A DNA stretch of 64,000 nt from Aureisphaera sp963669405 (GCA_963669405.2 CAXXHF010000001.1:124001-188000), one strand, 5' to 3'. Positions 45,187 through 53,733 are shown, counted from the stretch's first letter. Numbers and translations: made by a program. Notes: generated by a model from the sequence alone, not told the origin.

Positions 45187-46147
45187 TTTTTACGCCCGTT
45201 ACACCAGGATGGGCTACAAAAATAGATCCTGCTAAGGGATATTGTTCTTTTTCCTCATCGGTCATATCCACCCGTGCCGTTGTAATATAAAGTACGTCCA
45301 AGTTATCACCTCCAAAGGCGCAAGCCGTAACATTGTGAGCAGGGACTCTAATCTTGGAAATAAGATTACCATTTTTTGAATTGTATCGGGCTACCGCATT
45401 ACCATTCCATAGTCCTACCCATAGCATGTCTTCAGAATCAATTGCCATCCCATCTGGAAAACCATCATCAGGATTGACATTTACAGCTACTCGTTCATTG
45501 GAAATGCTTGCTGTTTCCATATCATAATCATAGGCACGAATAGTAGCCGTGGGCGTATCTATATAATACATTGTAGTATGATCTTTGGTCCAAACTATTC
45601 CGTTAGAGATCGTTACACTATCAATCATCTTCGTAGTGTTGCCATCATTATCAATCTTGTAAACACTTCCCATAGGATCGGTTTCTTTCAAGTGCATGGA
45701 ACCTACCCATAGGTTACCATTAGGATCGCACTTACCATCATTAAAACGGTTTATGGTTAATTCTTTTTCTATATCTGAAAGCAAGCTAACAGAACCCTGT
45801 TTGGTATTCATCATGTATATACCATCATCTAATGCAACGATGGCAAGGGAATCATTTTTGGGAACCACCGTGCCTATGCGAGAAGGAGTGGGGAAGGAGC
45901 GGTTCTCTTTTGTTTTTGGATTGTAGATGTGCAATTGCTTACCCAGAATATCTACCCAATAAAACTCTTCTGATTTATGATTCCAAAAAGCACCTTCTCC
46001 CAGTTCGGCTTTGATTTCATATTCCAGAGTGGCTACACTTTTGTCCTCACTTTCAATTTCCGTTGTGGCAGATTGTGTTGTTTTCTCTTTGCATCCATAA
46101 CTTAAAATAGAAAGTAAAATTGTGGTTAGTAGGAGGTTAGCTTTCAT
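45164..46147 (-). CDS. SMP-30/gluconolactonase-family lipoprotein
   Basis: A 327-residue lipoprotein (MKANLLLTTILLSILSYGC, lipobox SYGC, Cys19). The six-bladed propeller has the SMP-30 metal ligands: Glu in AELGEGAFW near 50, Asn in RFNDGKCDPNGN near 137, Asn in ISNGIVW near 180 and Asp in FPDGMAIDSED near 230. It would open gluconolactone outside the cytoplasm, giving gluconate for GntP. First gene of the operon (lactonase, gntK, gnd, gntP), overlapping gntK by 23 bases. I see no regulator gene next to it. Confidence 0.87.
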   Translation of the reverse strand: MKANLLLTTILLSILSYGCKEKTTQSATTEIESEDKSVATLEYEIKAELGEGAFWNHKSEEFYWVDILGKQLHIYNPKTKENRSFPTPSRIGTVVPKNDSLAIVALDDGIYMMNTKQGSVSLLSDIEKELTINRFNDGKCDPNGNLWVGSMHLKETDPMGSVYKIDNDGNTTKMIDSVTISNGIVWTKDHTTMYYIDTPTATIRAYDYDMETASISNERVAVNVNPDDGFPDGMAIDSEDMLWVGLWNGNAVARYNSKNGNLISKIRVPAHNVTACAFGGDNLDVLYITTARVDMTDEEKEQYPLAGSIFVAHPGVTGVKSDFFGQE

Positions 46148-46248
46148 GTATTGAAATGTTAAAAAAATAAATTTTTCACAATTTTTTTTCTAAAAAGTTT
46201 TAAAATTAAACCTTTAGTTTTTAATTTCGAAATAAAATCAGGAGAGTT

Positions 46249-46395
46249 ATGACGAAAACATCGAACAAAAAAACCCACGCCAACTTCCAATCCCGATATA
46301 GAAGATCCTTTAATTTTAAAAGCAATTCTAAAAATGACCGATTGGTATTGAATGAAAATGGAGAACTCGTCTTGGTAAAGGACGAAAAGAAGTAA
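46249..46395 (+). CDS. Small basic protein, 48 residues
   Basis: An ATG frame preceded by AGGAGAG (46240-46246), an unusually good Shine-Dalgarno for this genome, and followed by a terminator at 46421-46444. The product is very basic in its first 30 residues (KKTHANFQSRYRRSFNFKS) and ends LVLNENGELVLVKDEKK. That could suit a nucleic-acid- or ribosome-associated peptide. No hydrophobic segment. The combination of SD, frame and terminator makes coding likely; function unknown. Confidence 0.6.
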   Translation: MTKTSNKKTHANFQSRYRRSFNFKSNSKNDRLVLNENGELVLVKDEKK

Positions 46396-46420
46396 TCTTT
46401 ATTCCATCTTAACGATATTT

Positions 46421-46444
46421 AGGGCGCTTGGTGCGCCTTTTTTT
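46421..46444 (+). terminator. Terminator after the 48-residue small gene
   Basis: AGGGCGC and GCGCCTT pair around a TTGGT loop with one G-T pair; eight T follow on the plus strand. No T run in reverse, so it serves the plus strand only. Confidence 0.7.
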
Positions 46445-46452
46445 ATTTGAAA

Positions 46453-46968
46453 TTATTCAGGGGAATAGGGAAGTAGAATTGTGATATCTACTTCGTTGCG
46501 TTCTTTTTCTTTATGTATGGTAATATTAAAATCTGCAGTATTGATTTTTGCAGTACCTATCAATTTAGATCCCTCATTACGAAACTGCCACACTACCGTT
46601 TTAGAAATACCTTTAAGAATAAGCGTTCCTGTTACTTGAAAAAATTTACTGTCTCCTACAATATGAGTATTATTAAAATTTAGTGTTGGAAACTCCTTGG
46701 CATTGAAGAATTTTTTAGAACGTAGATGCCTGCTTCGCAACCAATTGTTGGTGTCTAATGTTTTGGTAATTGCAGTACCAGAAATTGAGGAACTTTCCAA
46801 TGCATTGAGATTTATATCTCCTGTAAAATGGAATCCTTCAATGGTTCCTTCTACACCATCATCAAGAAATACAAATGAGATTTGAGCTTCAGATTCATGA
46901 ATTGTAATGGATTGAGCTACAAGGGCTGTGCTGCAAACAAAAAGAAAGAGCGCAAAAAATGTTTTCAT
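46453..46968 (-). CDS. YceI-family exported lipid-binding protein
   Basis: A 171-residue protein with signal peptide (residues 1-18, ending ALVAQ). The remainder is the lipocalin-like YceI barrel: VEGTIEGFHFTGDINL near 39, NWLRSRHLRSKKFFNAKEFP near 73 (the family's second conserved run), then VTGTLILKGISKTVVW near 112. YceI proteins bind polyisoprenoid or amphiphilic ligands in the periplasm. Single gene. Confidence 0.9.
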   Translation of the reverse strand: MKTFFALFLFVCSTALVAQSITIHESEAQISFVFLDDGVEGTIEGFHFTGDINLNALESSSISGTAITKTLDTNNWLRSRHLRSKKFFNAKEFPTLNFNNTHIVGDSKFFQVTGTLILKGISKTVVWQFRNEGSKLIGTAKINTADFNITIHKEKERNEVDITILLPYSPE

Positions 46969-47096
46969 ATTGTTATAGGTCGCATTTATTCAAAAATCTT
47001 ACCGCTATTATCTTCATCTCATATATGAAACCATGAAATGAGATGATTATTGTCATGCTTTCACCTTCAAAACTAGCTGTTGCCCAACAAATTTAA

Positions 47097-47104
47097 TACT
47101 TTTG
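47097..47104 (+). promoter_or_regulatory. TAnnTTTG -7 box (TACTTTTG) of the 47162 gene
   Basis: Consensus match, with a TTG at 47080-47082 that is too close (14 bases) to be the standard -33 element. Transcription from here would start near 47110, consistent with translation from 47162. Confidence 0.45.
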
Positions 47105-47161
47105 AATATGGGTCGGCTATTAGTATCCAATGAAAACACTAACCTAATTCTCGTGAAACTT

Positions 47162-47608
47162 ATGAAACATCTCTTTTTATCCCTTTGTCTTTTGGGATTT
47201 CTATTTGGTTGTAAATCTCCTGAAAAGGATCAGGACAAAACTGTTGAAATTGTAAAGGAAACCATTGAAAAAGCAAGTAAGGATGTTTGTCAGGGCGCTT
47301 TTGCGCATAATGTATATATCTGGCTAAAACAACCTGATAATGAAGCTGATCGCAATGCTTTTTTATCCTCTCTGTATCGCTTTTTGGATACTTCTGAATA
47401 TGTAGTTACAAGTCATGTAGGTGCTCCAGCTTTATCGGACCGTGAGGTGGTGGATGATAGTTTCACTTTCAGTATTGTACTTACTTTCAAAAATAAAGCA
47501 GATCAAGATTTGTATCAGGTAGAACCTGTACATGTAACTTTTGTAGAGGAATCCTCTCATTTATGGAATAAAGTTCTGGTGTACGATTCTGAACAACTTA
47601 TACGGTAA
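47162..47608 (+). CDS. Dabb-domain (stress-responsive A/B barrel) lipoprotein
   Basis: A 148-residue lipoprotein: signal MKHLFLSLCLLGFLFGC, lipobox LFGC, Cys17. After a Lys/Glu-rich linker, residues 45-145 form a Dabb ferredoxin-like domain (AFAHNVYIWLKQPDNEADRN, with the first-strand His, then DSFTFSIVLTFKNKADQDLYQ and HVTFVEE). Plant and bacterial Dabb proteins have mixed functions; this one is membrane-anchored. The frame is open to a TTG at 47102, but the lipobox and promoter both support 47162. It is convergent with the MFS gene, stop against stop. Confidence 0.8.
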   Translation: MKHLFLSLCLLGFLFGCKSPEKDQDKTVEIVKETIEKASKDVCQGAFAHNVYIWLKQPDNEADRNAFLSSLYRFLDTSEYVVTSHVGAPALSDREVVDDSFTFSIVLTFKNKADQDLYQVEPVHVTFVEESSHLWNKVLVYDSEQLIR

Positions 47609-48811
47609 TTAGGAAACAGGGATTTTCTTTTTCCTAATAACCCAAAGAACTACGATTGAAATCCCAGAGCAAGCTGTGAAGCCAATGAAGACGGGTAGCG
47701 TAGAGGTGTCTAAAAACCTTCCAACATAGGTGCTAATGGGAACTGCCATTAAGGTAGAAATGAGCCCGGTAATAGCAGCAGCAATCCCTGCAATATGACC
47801 TACAGGTTCCATAGCCAAGGCACGAAGGTTTCCAAAGAGAAATCCAATAGCAAAAAACTGAAGGGCAAAAAAGACGAGTAATATCATAATACTTGGATTT
47901 TTCCCAGAATGGTACAATCCAACATATAGCAAAGAAATAACAAAAAATGCTAGGAGGGAGGCAACTACCAATTTTTCCATTCCCAATCTCACCACCAAAA
48001 CACCATTTAAAGCAATAGCTGCTCCAATGGCTATAGCCAGTCCAGCAAATATATAGGGAAACTCTTCCTTAAGACCGTATTGAAGGTCGAAAATTTGTTG
48101 TGAAGCACTGAGATAAACCATAAACGAACCTACTACAAAGCCAGATATAATGGTATAGCCCATTGTTTGTTTGTGTTGTAGAATCTCTTTTAAACCAAGA
48201 CCTAAACGTGAAAAAGTAAAAGGAATTCTTTTGTCTTCCTGAAGGGTTTCTCCTTGCCTGAGCCAAAACCAAACTGCTATGATAATACTAATGACAGCCT
48301 GAACATAGAAAATAGTTTTCCAGTCGTATCTATCTAATATCCATTTCCCTAAAGCTGGAGCTATAATGGGCACTAACAAAAATACCACGGTAACAAAGGA
48401 CATGATACGGGCCATATAATCTCCCGAATACAAATCCCGAATGATGGCGATACAGATGGTACGGGGTGCCGATAGTCCAATTCCTTGAAGAATACGACCA
48501 GCAACCATGACTTCTAGACTTTCTGCATATACACAAATGGCACTTGCAATAATAAATACTGCAAAACCTAGATAAACTGAAGGTTTTCTCCCTACACTAT
48601 CGGACAGTGGACCGAAAAGTAACGGGCCAATTCCGAGCCCTAAAAAGATCATGATAATGAGTAACTGATTATCGACTGTTTGTTGGGTTCCTATGGCAAT
48701 TCCAATAACATCTAAAGCGGGGAGCAGAGCATCTACAGCCAAGGCTACCACCGACATGAGGGAGGCCATTAGTGCTACAAATTCTAATTGGGAAACTTTT
48801 TTGGTGGGCAT
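47609..48811 (-). CDS. Bcr/CflA-type multidrug efflux transporter (MFS)
   Basis: A 400-residue, 12-segment major facilitator. Motif A is GPLLFGPLSDSVGRKPSVY near 58; motif C-like GIGLSAPRTICIA near 110; the third-segment and seventh-segment loops are complete. The family exports drugs such as bicyclomycin and chloramphenicol, or metabolites. The frame extends to 48829, but the -7 box at 48816-48823 lies between the two starts, so 48811 (MPTKKVSQLEF) is right. Confidence 0.9.
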   Translation of the reverse strand: MPTKKVSQLEFVALMASLMSVVALAVDALLPALDVIGIAIGTQQTVDNQLLIIMIFLGLGIGPLLFGPLSDSVGRKPSVYLGFAVFIIASAICVYAESLEVMVAGRILQGIGLSAPRTICIAIIRDLYSGDYMARIMSFVTVVFLLVPIIAPALGKWILDRYDWKTIFYVQAVISIIIAVWFWLRQGETLQEDKRIPFTFSRLGLGLKEILQHKQTMGYTIISGFVVGSFMVYLSASQQIFDLQYGLKEEFPYIFAGLAIAIGAAIALNGVLVVRLGMEKLVVASLLAFFVISLLYVGLYHSGKNPSIMILLVFFALQFFAIGFLFGNLRALAMEPVGHIAGIAAAITGLISTLMAVPISTYVGRFLDTSTLPVFIGFTACSGISIVVLWVIRKKKIPVS

Positions 48812-48815
48812 GGTG

Positions 48816-48823
48816 CAAAAGTA
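48816..48823 (-). promoter_or_regulatory. TAnnTTTG -7 box on the minus strand, five bases from the MFS ATG
   Basis: TACTTTTG on the minus strand ends four bases before the ATG at 48811. If used, the transcript starts at or next to the start codon, that is a leaderless message. Confidence 0.45.
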
Positions 48824-48969
48824 GTTCATTTATACCGCTTAGAGGGTAGATAGAAGGGGATAAATCACCACGAAAAAAAGAGGAAACACCTATATAAATT
48901 CACTCAAAAATAAGATAACTTTCTTGTTTACAAATAATTACAATTATTAACCCCATAAAAAATAGGATT

Positions 48970-49431
48970 ATGAGTACTTCTGAAGAAACAAACGTAAAAA
49001 GTTTTCCATACAAGACATTGATATGGGCTTTGTTGGCATTGGCGGCTATGTTTTTATTTAAAACCGAACTCAAAGATTTATTGAGTAAGGCTGACGAGGT
49101 TTCCTTGTTTGGTATAGAACTTAAGGTGGGTAAGGAAAAAGCTGCGGAATTGGAAAAGGCCATCACAACGTATAAAGACCAAATTACAGCTTTCAACAAG
49201 CGAATGACAGAACAACAAGATCATATTAAGAATCTGGAAGCGCTAAAAAGCGGTCTGGAGCAAGACGTTGCTAATTGTCCTCAAGCGGCAGAGAAAGCAA
49301 TGATGTTAAACCAGGAATTTGAAATTATACGTGATGGTAATATCAAACTACAGGAACAATCTGAAAAACTGAAGAACACAAAAATCTGGGAGAAATCAAG
49401 TGCCCTTCAACAACCAAGAGTGAATCAGTAG
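48970..49431 (+). CDS. Membrane-anchored coiled-coil protein
   Basis: A 153-residue protein that I do not recognise. Residues 15-32 are a membrane segment (YKTLIWALLALAAMFLF), preceded by a short polar N-terminus; residues 50-145 are a near-continuous heptad-type helix (ELEKAITTYKDQITAFNKRM and onwards) rich in Glu, Lys and Gln. The ISLFGIELKVGKE-like stretch links the two. It suggests a bitopic scaffold. Codon use resembles the neighbours. Alone on its strand between two minus-strand genes. Confidence 0.65.
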   Translation: MSTSEETNVKSFPYKTLIWALLALAAMFLFKTELKDLLSKADEVSLFGIELKVGKEKAAELEKAITTYKDQITAFNKRMTEQQDHIKNLEALKSGLEQDVANCPQAAEKAMMLNQEFEIIRDGNIKLQEQSEKLKNTKIWEKSSALQQPRVNQ

Positions 49432-49444
49432 GGGGGTGCCTCCA

Positions 49445-49816
49445 CTACTGAACCACCAATTTTTGCTTTTGTATGTAAATCCCTTTTTCTGTTTTTAATA
49501 TAATTCGGTACACACCACTTTGAATATCTAGACCTTCTATCTTAAGTTCATTGCTGCGTGTCTTAAATTTTTGAATCTCCCGATTATAAGCATCCAGCAA
49601 TACAAGTTCTACAGGGACTATCGTATTGTTTATACCAATAGTGACATAGTTGGATACGGGATTGGGATAAATGCTTGTAATAGAAGGGGTGGGTATTTTG
49701 GTTTTGCTAAAATTACTTTCATTGATTTCCAAGTCATTTTCTGCATAATCGGAGGTCATTTGGCCAAAGGCAATTGCACTAAAAAACAGGAATGCTACAA
49801 GGTAAAAAGTTTTCAT
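49445..49816 (-). CDS. Short T9SS type A sorting-domain protein
   Basis: A 123-residue exported protein. Signal peptide 1-18 (ending AFGQ). Only about 26 residues separate it from a type A sorting domain: PSITSIYPNPVSNYVTIGI near 44 and SGVYRIILKTEKGIYIQKQK near 98, with the usual VVQ end. So nearly the whole mature protein is the sorting signal used by the type IX secretion system. The frame continues upstream to 49912, but only the ATG at 49816 gives a signal peptide. It may be a remnant of a larger secreted protein, or a small true cargo. Confidence 0.8.
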   Translation of the reverse strand: MKTFYLVAFLFFSAIAFGQMTSDYAENDLEINESNFSKTKIPTPSITSIYPNPVSNYVTIGINNTIVPVELVLLDAYNREIQKFKTRSNELKIEGLDIQSGVYRIILKTEKGIYIQKQKLVVQ

Positions 49817-50228
49817 AATATAAGATTTTGGGTTAGAAATAGATTCATTCTTAGAACAACTCAAAAGCCTAAACTCCTGAAAAACAATCGATAAGTAAGA
49901 ATAATAGTACAATTATTTTCTGAAGTATGTCAGGATTTTTTTCTGTAAAGTTGTTTATAAGTAAAGTTGTTATGCTAAATGAAACATAAAGTAAACACAC
50001 AACAAACCATGTGTCCCTAAAAAGAAACATTTACTTATGAGAACTTAACCTCTTTAATCTCTACAATCCCAACAAGTATGTTTGGTATCTGAAAGCCGCT
50101 TTGGAATACGCCCCCCTAGAGTGGTTTTCTCTTTTTCTGCAAATCAGCCCGTTAAATATTAGTTAATTGGGAATTTGTTCTTCTCTAAGCAAAATATCTT
50201 TAAAACTGTTTCTGCTAAAAATATCATA
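49817..50228. other. Intergenic stretch without a recognisable gene
   Basis: About 410 bp between divergent genes. It holds a direct repeat GTAAAGTTGTT (49945-49955 and 49961-49971, 16 bases apart) that could be an activator site, and no convincing ORF, RNA or terminator. Confidence 0.4.
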
Positions 50229-50885
50229 ATGAGTACGATCCTTAAGTTTTCCGTTTTAATTATAGCATTTTTGGTATCGCCATTAGCGATGTGTCAGTAT
50301 GTTGAAAGTGAATGGGTAGATCGAGATACATGGATGGATGTGAGTTTTATATTTGATCATGCTGGGATTGAACACGGTAGTTTTGTGGCAGATATTGGTT
50401 GTCACGAAGGTTATTTGAGCGTTCACTTGGCGGAGAGGGTAGGTAACTCCGGACAAGTTTATGCCGTGGATGTACGAGAGGACCGGTTAGATGTTTTACG
50501 TGACAATCTCAATGATAGAAAACTACAGAATGTCAAGGTAATTCATGGCGATTATGATGATCCCAAATTACCACGAAATACTCTGGATGTAGTTATCATT
50601 ATGGATACGTATCATGAAATGGATGACTACCGGGTGATTTTAGATCATGTGTACAGTTCGTTAAAACCTAACGGAAAGATCGTTATTGTAGAAAAGCTCA
50701 AGTCACGTATTATTGGTAAATCGAGAAGCATACAAACAGATGCCCATAGTCTTGGACCTGAATATGTAAGTGAAGAGCTTCGAGATGCAGGTTTTAGGGT
50801 AATCTATGAGAACAATGACTTGGGCAACTGGGAAAATGATGAAGATAAAGTCATTTGGATGCTTATAGGCACAAAATATCGCTGA
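50229..50885 (+). CDS. Exported class I SAM-dependent methyltransferase
   Basis: A 218-residue protein that combines a signal peptide (residues 1-23, KFSVLIIAFLVSPLAMCQ) with a complete methyltransferase fold: motif I VADIGCHEGYLSVHLAE near 52, acidic loop VYAVDVREDRLD near 76, motif IV VIIMDTYHEMDDY near 118, and LKPNGKIVIVEK near 140. SAM is not thought to be available outside the cytoplasm, so the location is a puzzle. I start it at the ATG at 50229, where the signal peptide begins, rather than at 50175. Confidence 0.8.
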   Translation: MSTILKFSVLIIAFLVSPLAMCQYVESEWVDRDTWMDVSFIFDHAGIEHGSFVADIGCHEGYLSVHLAERVGNSGQVYAVDVREDRLDVLRDNLNDRKLQNVKVIHGDYDDPKLPRNTLDVVIIMDTYHEMDDYRVILDHVYSSLKPNGKIVIVEKLKSRIIGKSRSIQTDAHSLGPEYVSEELRDAGFRVIYENNDLGNWENDEDKVIWMLIGTKYR

Positions 50886-50891
50886 TAATTA

Positions 50892-51971
50892 TTACGAATG
50901 CATTAGCGTATAGATATTGACTTTGTTTTCCTTGCCTTTAAGCAGTACGTTGCCCATATGCTTGGCAATAAAACTGTTTTGCATACTCAACTGATTTTTA
51001 AGGCTTTCTGAAATTAATATAGGAACCTTATAGGTATTGCATTCTGCTTGTATTCTTGCCGATGTATTGATTACGTCTCCGTGGAAAGCCAATTCTTTTT
51101 TAACCACGCCAACTTCTGCCACCATGAGGGTTCCACCGTGTAAACCGGCTTTAAATAGGGGGGTTAGGCCGTATTTCTGATTGTAATAGGAAGATTTATT
51201 CGATAAAAAAGCGGCAAATTCAAAATACATTTGTACACAGTTATTATTGGCCAGACCCTTTTTGTACGGCCAGCTTAATACGGCTTCATCACCTACATAT
51301 TGATAGATTTCTGCTGCGTATTTGGGCACAATCTCGTTGAGATCGTAAAAGCAGTCCTGAATGAGTTGACTATATTTAAAATGTCCCAACTTTTCGGCTA
51401 TGGTGGTCGAAGACTGTAAATCTAAAAACATAAAAATACGTTTCTCTTCCTGTGGTTTCTTATATCGCCCAAGTAACATTTTAAGAAAAACGCCTTTACC
51501 AAATTTTTCGTTGGCAATTTTAATAAATGAGAATACTATTGAAACCAATAATACGTATACGAGTGTAGATTTAAAAATTTCGTCTTCCCATAGGGGGCCA
51601 GTGGCATCAACATCGATGCCAAATTTGATGGAAATAAGTGATTTAGCGATAGTGGAGACAATGATAACCGTAACTAAGTACAGAAAAGTCTTAAGTAGTA
51701 TAAGCAGGCCTATAGATAATTTTTTAGAAGCATATTTTTCAAAGAAAAACTCGATATGAGCAAATATAAAACCCATAAGCATCCCAGAAAACGCAAACAA
51801 CCGAAGGAGATGTGGCATTTGTAAGACCTCTTTGTAGCCATTGTTTATAGTGATGCCTTGAAAATCACCTAATCCATAAAAACGAAATATGGAATACAGG
51901 ACCATGGCAATACTCCAAAACACCATGGATCTAATCACTTGTTTACCGTATTCCTTTAATGACTTATGCAT
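50892..51971 (-). CDS. Membrane class III adenylate/guanylate cyclase
   Basis: A 359-residue protein with four membrane segments in residues 15-165, then a class III cyclase homology domain (about 185-340): FLDLQSSTTIAEKLG near 184 (first metal Asp), YQYVGDEAVLSWPY near 230 (second Asp), and AFHGDVINTSARIQAECN near 293 (the transition-state Asn/Arg segment). It probably makes cAMP in response to a membrane signal. Start set at the ATG at 51971; the frame is open 11 codons more. Convergent with the methyltransferase, six bases apart. Confidence 0.88.
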   Translation of the reverse strand: MHKSLKEYGKQVIRSMVFWSIAMVLYSIFRFYGLGDFQGITINNGYKEVLQMPHLLRLFAFSGMLMGFIFAHIEFFFEKYASKKLSIGLLILLKTFLYLVTVIIVSTIAKSLISIKFGIDVDATGPLWEDEIFKSTLVYVLLVSIVFSFIKIANEKFGKGVFLKMLLGRYKKPQEEKRIFMFLDLQSSTTIAEKLGHFKYSQLIQDCFYDLNEIVPKYAAEIYQYVGDEAVLSWPYKKGLANNNCVQMYFEFAAFLSNKSSYYNQKYGLTPLFKAGLHGGTLMVAEVGVVKKELAFHGDVINTSARIQAECNTYKVPILISESLKNQLSMQNSFIAKHMGNVLLKGKENKVNIYTLMHS

Positions 51972-52053
51972 TGTATAAAAACCTTGCGAGTTTCCAATGT
52001 ACACAATTAAATTATATATCTAGAAATAGAAAGGGTGCAAGAATCAAATATTC

Positions 52054-52149
52054 TATTTTACATAATATAGATTATAGTACAAATGTTCATGTGTAGCCAT
52101 TTGCCCAATCGTGTCATTTGATAGCTATAATTCCATATTATGTAAAATA
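52054..52149. repeat. Long imperfect palindrome at the left end of repeat A
   Basis: TATTTTACATAATAT (52054-52068) is the exact reverse complement of 52135-52149. Nested inside are ATTATAG (52071-52077) with CTATAAT (52125-52131) and CAAATG (52080-52085) with CATTTG (52115-52120). The result is a 96-bp foldback resembling a recombination site or structured RNA. The core recurs in repeat B (61070-61162), where the outer arm is shortened to TTACATAA. Confidence 0.7.
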
Positions 52150-52793
52150 TCCCAGGAAGTTCCGTAGACACAATAAACTATTGTCTGGGGGTCATTAAAC
52201 TTATGGGCTTTGGGTTTGGTACTAAATAAGAAACATTCTTCTATTTGTAGCTATAATCAGACGCTATGTAAAATTGCCGCGCCCAACCGCCAGATTGTTT
52301 TTAAAAAATTAAATGCTTTATGGCATTTATTTTTAAACTCAATTCGCCACCGCTTGGCCACACCAAAAAAAGCTAACTTTTGTCTTTTGTTTGAAATTCT
52401 CGTATTCGGGGAAAATCCTTCAAGATTTTTTTCTAAGCGATTCTCGTCAACGTTGCGCAAGAGTACAAAATTACTCTGCGAGATAATTTCCGTACACTTG
52501 CTCTAATCCGTCATTTGTTTGAAGCTTTCAGGGTTTGATATGTCTTTTTTCCTTGATGAAAAAAGAAACAAAAAAATCAAGGCTGCACAAAACTTTGGAA
52601 ACAATATACGGCTCAATCGCTATATTTTAGAAAACATTGTAACGTCTTAAGACTCTTTTGAACTGCTTTAAAGTCTTGTTATTGCTAAGGATATGTATTG
52701 CTAGCCCTCTAAAATATGCACGCTCATTTCGCCTATTGTTTTAACCAAAGTTTTATGAGGCCGTTTTAGATTCATCATTCTATTTTACATAAT
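52071..52793 (+). repeat. 723-bp direct repeat A (left border of the island)
   Basis: Matches 61084-61812 in the same orientation, by eye well over nine-tenths identical except for one diverged patch (52202-52235) and one near 52644-52670. It contains three TATGTAAAAT-type words, two of them after AGCTATAAT; the GCCGCGCCCAACCGCC run at 52275-52290; a CCTTGAT hairpin at 52541-52587; and it ends TATTTTACATAAT. Frames inside are not supported as genes: the two copies differ at several amino-acid-changing positions and have different lengths. The intact element is probably mobile, non-coding or both. Confidence 0.85.
52541..52587 (+). repeat. CCTTGAT hairpin repeat, copy 1
   Basis: Starts TGTCTTTTTTCCTTGATG and ends ATCAAGGCTGCA; CCTTGAT (52551-52557) pairs with ATCAAGG (52576-52582) around an A/G-rich loop. 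A word of this kind is common in flavobacterial genomes and produces spurious ORFs. Copies 2 and 3 are at 57879-57924 and 61559-61605. Confidence 0.8.
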
Positions 52794-52794
52794 G

Positions 52795-53310
52795 TTATAA
52801 TATGGATTTCTTCATTATAGCAATAATGCTCTCCATAGAACCCATTGTTGTTTGAATACTAAAGTCTCTGGCAACACATTCAAAAATGGAATCATGAAAA
52901 GCAAGAATGAAATGCCTCCAGTTTTCCATAAATCGTTGTTTATTATGGTATGGATGCACAGCGTTTCTAGATTCCATAATGCGAATCCAGGAAGAATCAA
53001 GAACTTCAAAACACGCATATGGTTCGAGACCTCTATTGGCTAAAGGATGTCCAGAAAATGCTTCATCGTTTGGTGGCCCTGAATAATGTGCCAAACAGGT
53101 TTCGAAGACAACAATTGCCAAGGGTTCTTTAGAATCTGTACCGACAACATTTACAGTAGAACCATCCCAATTATCAGGAACATTGTTTAGGTAATACGCT
53201 ACAGCTACTTTGTGTTCGGATGCCAACACAATTGGAATTGGAGCGCCTACAGAAGACTGAGGAAATTCTTTGAGCTCCACTACTCTATCTTTAGAATCTA
53301 TATCATACAT
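52795..53310 (-). CDS. Conserved protein of unknown function
   Basis: A 171-residue soluble protein of a family I recall in several bacterial phyla. Conserved stretches: GAPIPIVLASEHKVAVAYY near 22, GPPNDEAFSGHPLANRGLEP near 78-97, SWIRIMESRNAVHPYHNKQR near 106 and HFILAFHDSIFECVA near 131-145. The His/Glu/Asp-rich motifs suggest an enzyme, but none is established. Its stop lies two bases from repeat A. Last gene of a minus-strand group with the 53314 gene (three-base gap) and the XRE gene. Confidence 0.7.
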   Translation of the reverse strand: MYDIDSKDRVVELKEFPQSSVGAPIPIVLASEHKVAVAYYLNNVPDNWDGSTVNVVGTDSKEPLAIVVFETCLAHYSGPPNDEAFSGHPLANRGLEPYACFEVLDSSWIRIMESRNAVHPYHNKQRFMENWRHFILAFHDSIFECVARDFSIQTTMGSMESIIAIMKKSIL

Positions 53311-53313
53311 ACA

Positions 53314-53733
53314 CTATAATTTGTTAATCATATTTTCTAATGAATACTTTGCTAATGCCGGAATTGTATGGCTCGTTACTTTAATTTCCCAATTGGATAA
53401 ACTGGGCATTAAGGTTACATTGTTATCTATAAAAATATCTGAATCGGGTTCTGCTAATGCTTCTGATGGTATGAAATAAAACACTCTTGGTTCTTTATCT
53501 ATGACCAATACCAAAACGATAAATAAATCACCTCTCAATTCGCCTAAATCTTCTTTGGATATTTTGATGCTTAGTTGTGCCGCATCTTTATTGATAGGTT
53601 GTAAGTATAACTGATTGTCTCCTAATAAAAAATCGACCCCTTCCCTCCCATTGGTTTTTGCTTCTAGCCCTAAGCCAAATCTGTTAAGTTGAGATTTTAA
53701 AGTATTTAGTATTGTTGTAGTCTGGTCTTCCAT
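53314..53733 (-). CDS. Hypothetical protein in the XRE cluster
   Basis: A 139-residue soluble protein, not recognised. An N-terminal helical part with GREGVDFLLGDNQLYLQPIN near 28 is followed by alternating strands (LFIVLVLVIDKEPRVFYFIP near 70) and a helical end. That pattern is close to a PD-(D/E)XK-like or DUF4365-like fold, but I see no catalytic triad that I would trust. It lies between the XRE regulator and the 52795 gene with small gaps, so probably one transcript. Confidence 0.55.
   Translation of the reverse strand: MEDQTTTILNTLKSQLNRFGLGLEAKTNGREGVDFLLGDNQLYLQPINKDAAQLSIKISKEDLGELRGDLFIVLVLVIDKEPRVFYFIPSEALAEPDSDIFIDNNVTLMPSLSNWEIKVTSHTIPALAKYSLENMINKL

Noticed and set aside
52257..52460. 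Minus-strand ORF inside repeat A, and its longer counterpart at 61275-61634 in repeat B
   Set aside because: They share a basic C-terminal part ending GAAILHSV, but differ at amino-acid-changing sites, have different lengths, lie inside a repetitive element, and show no start signal. Best treated as noncoding.
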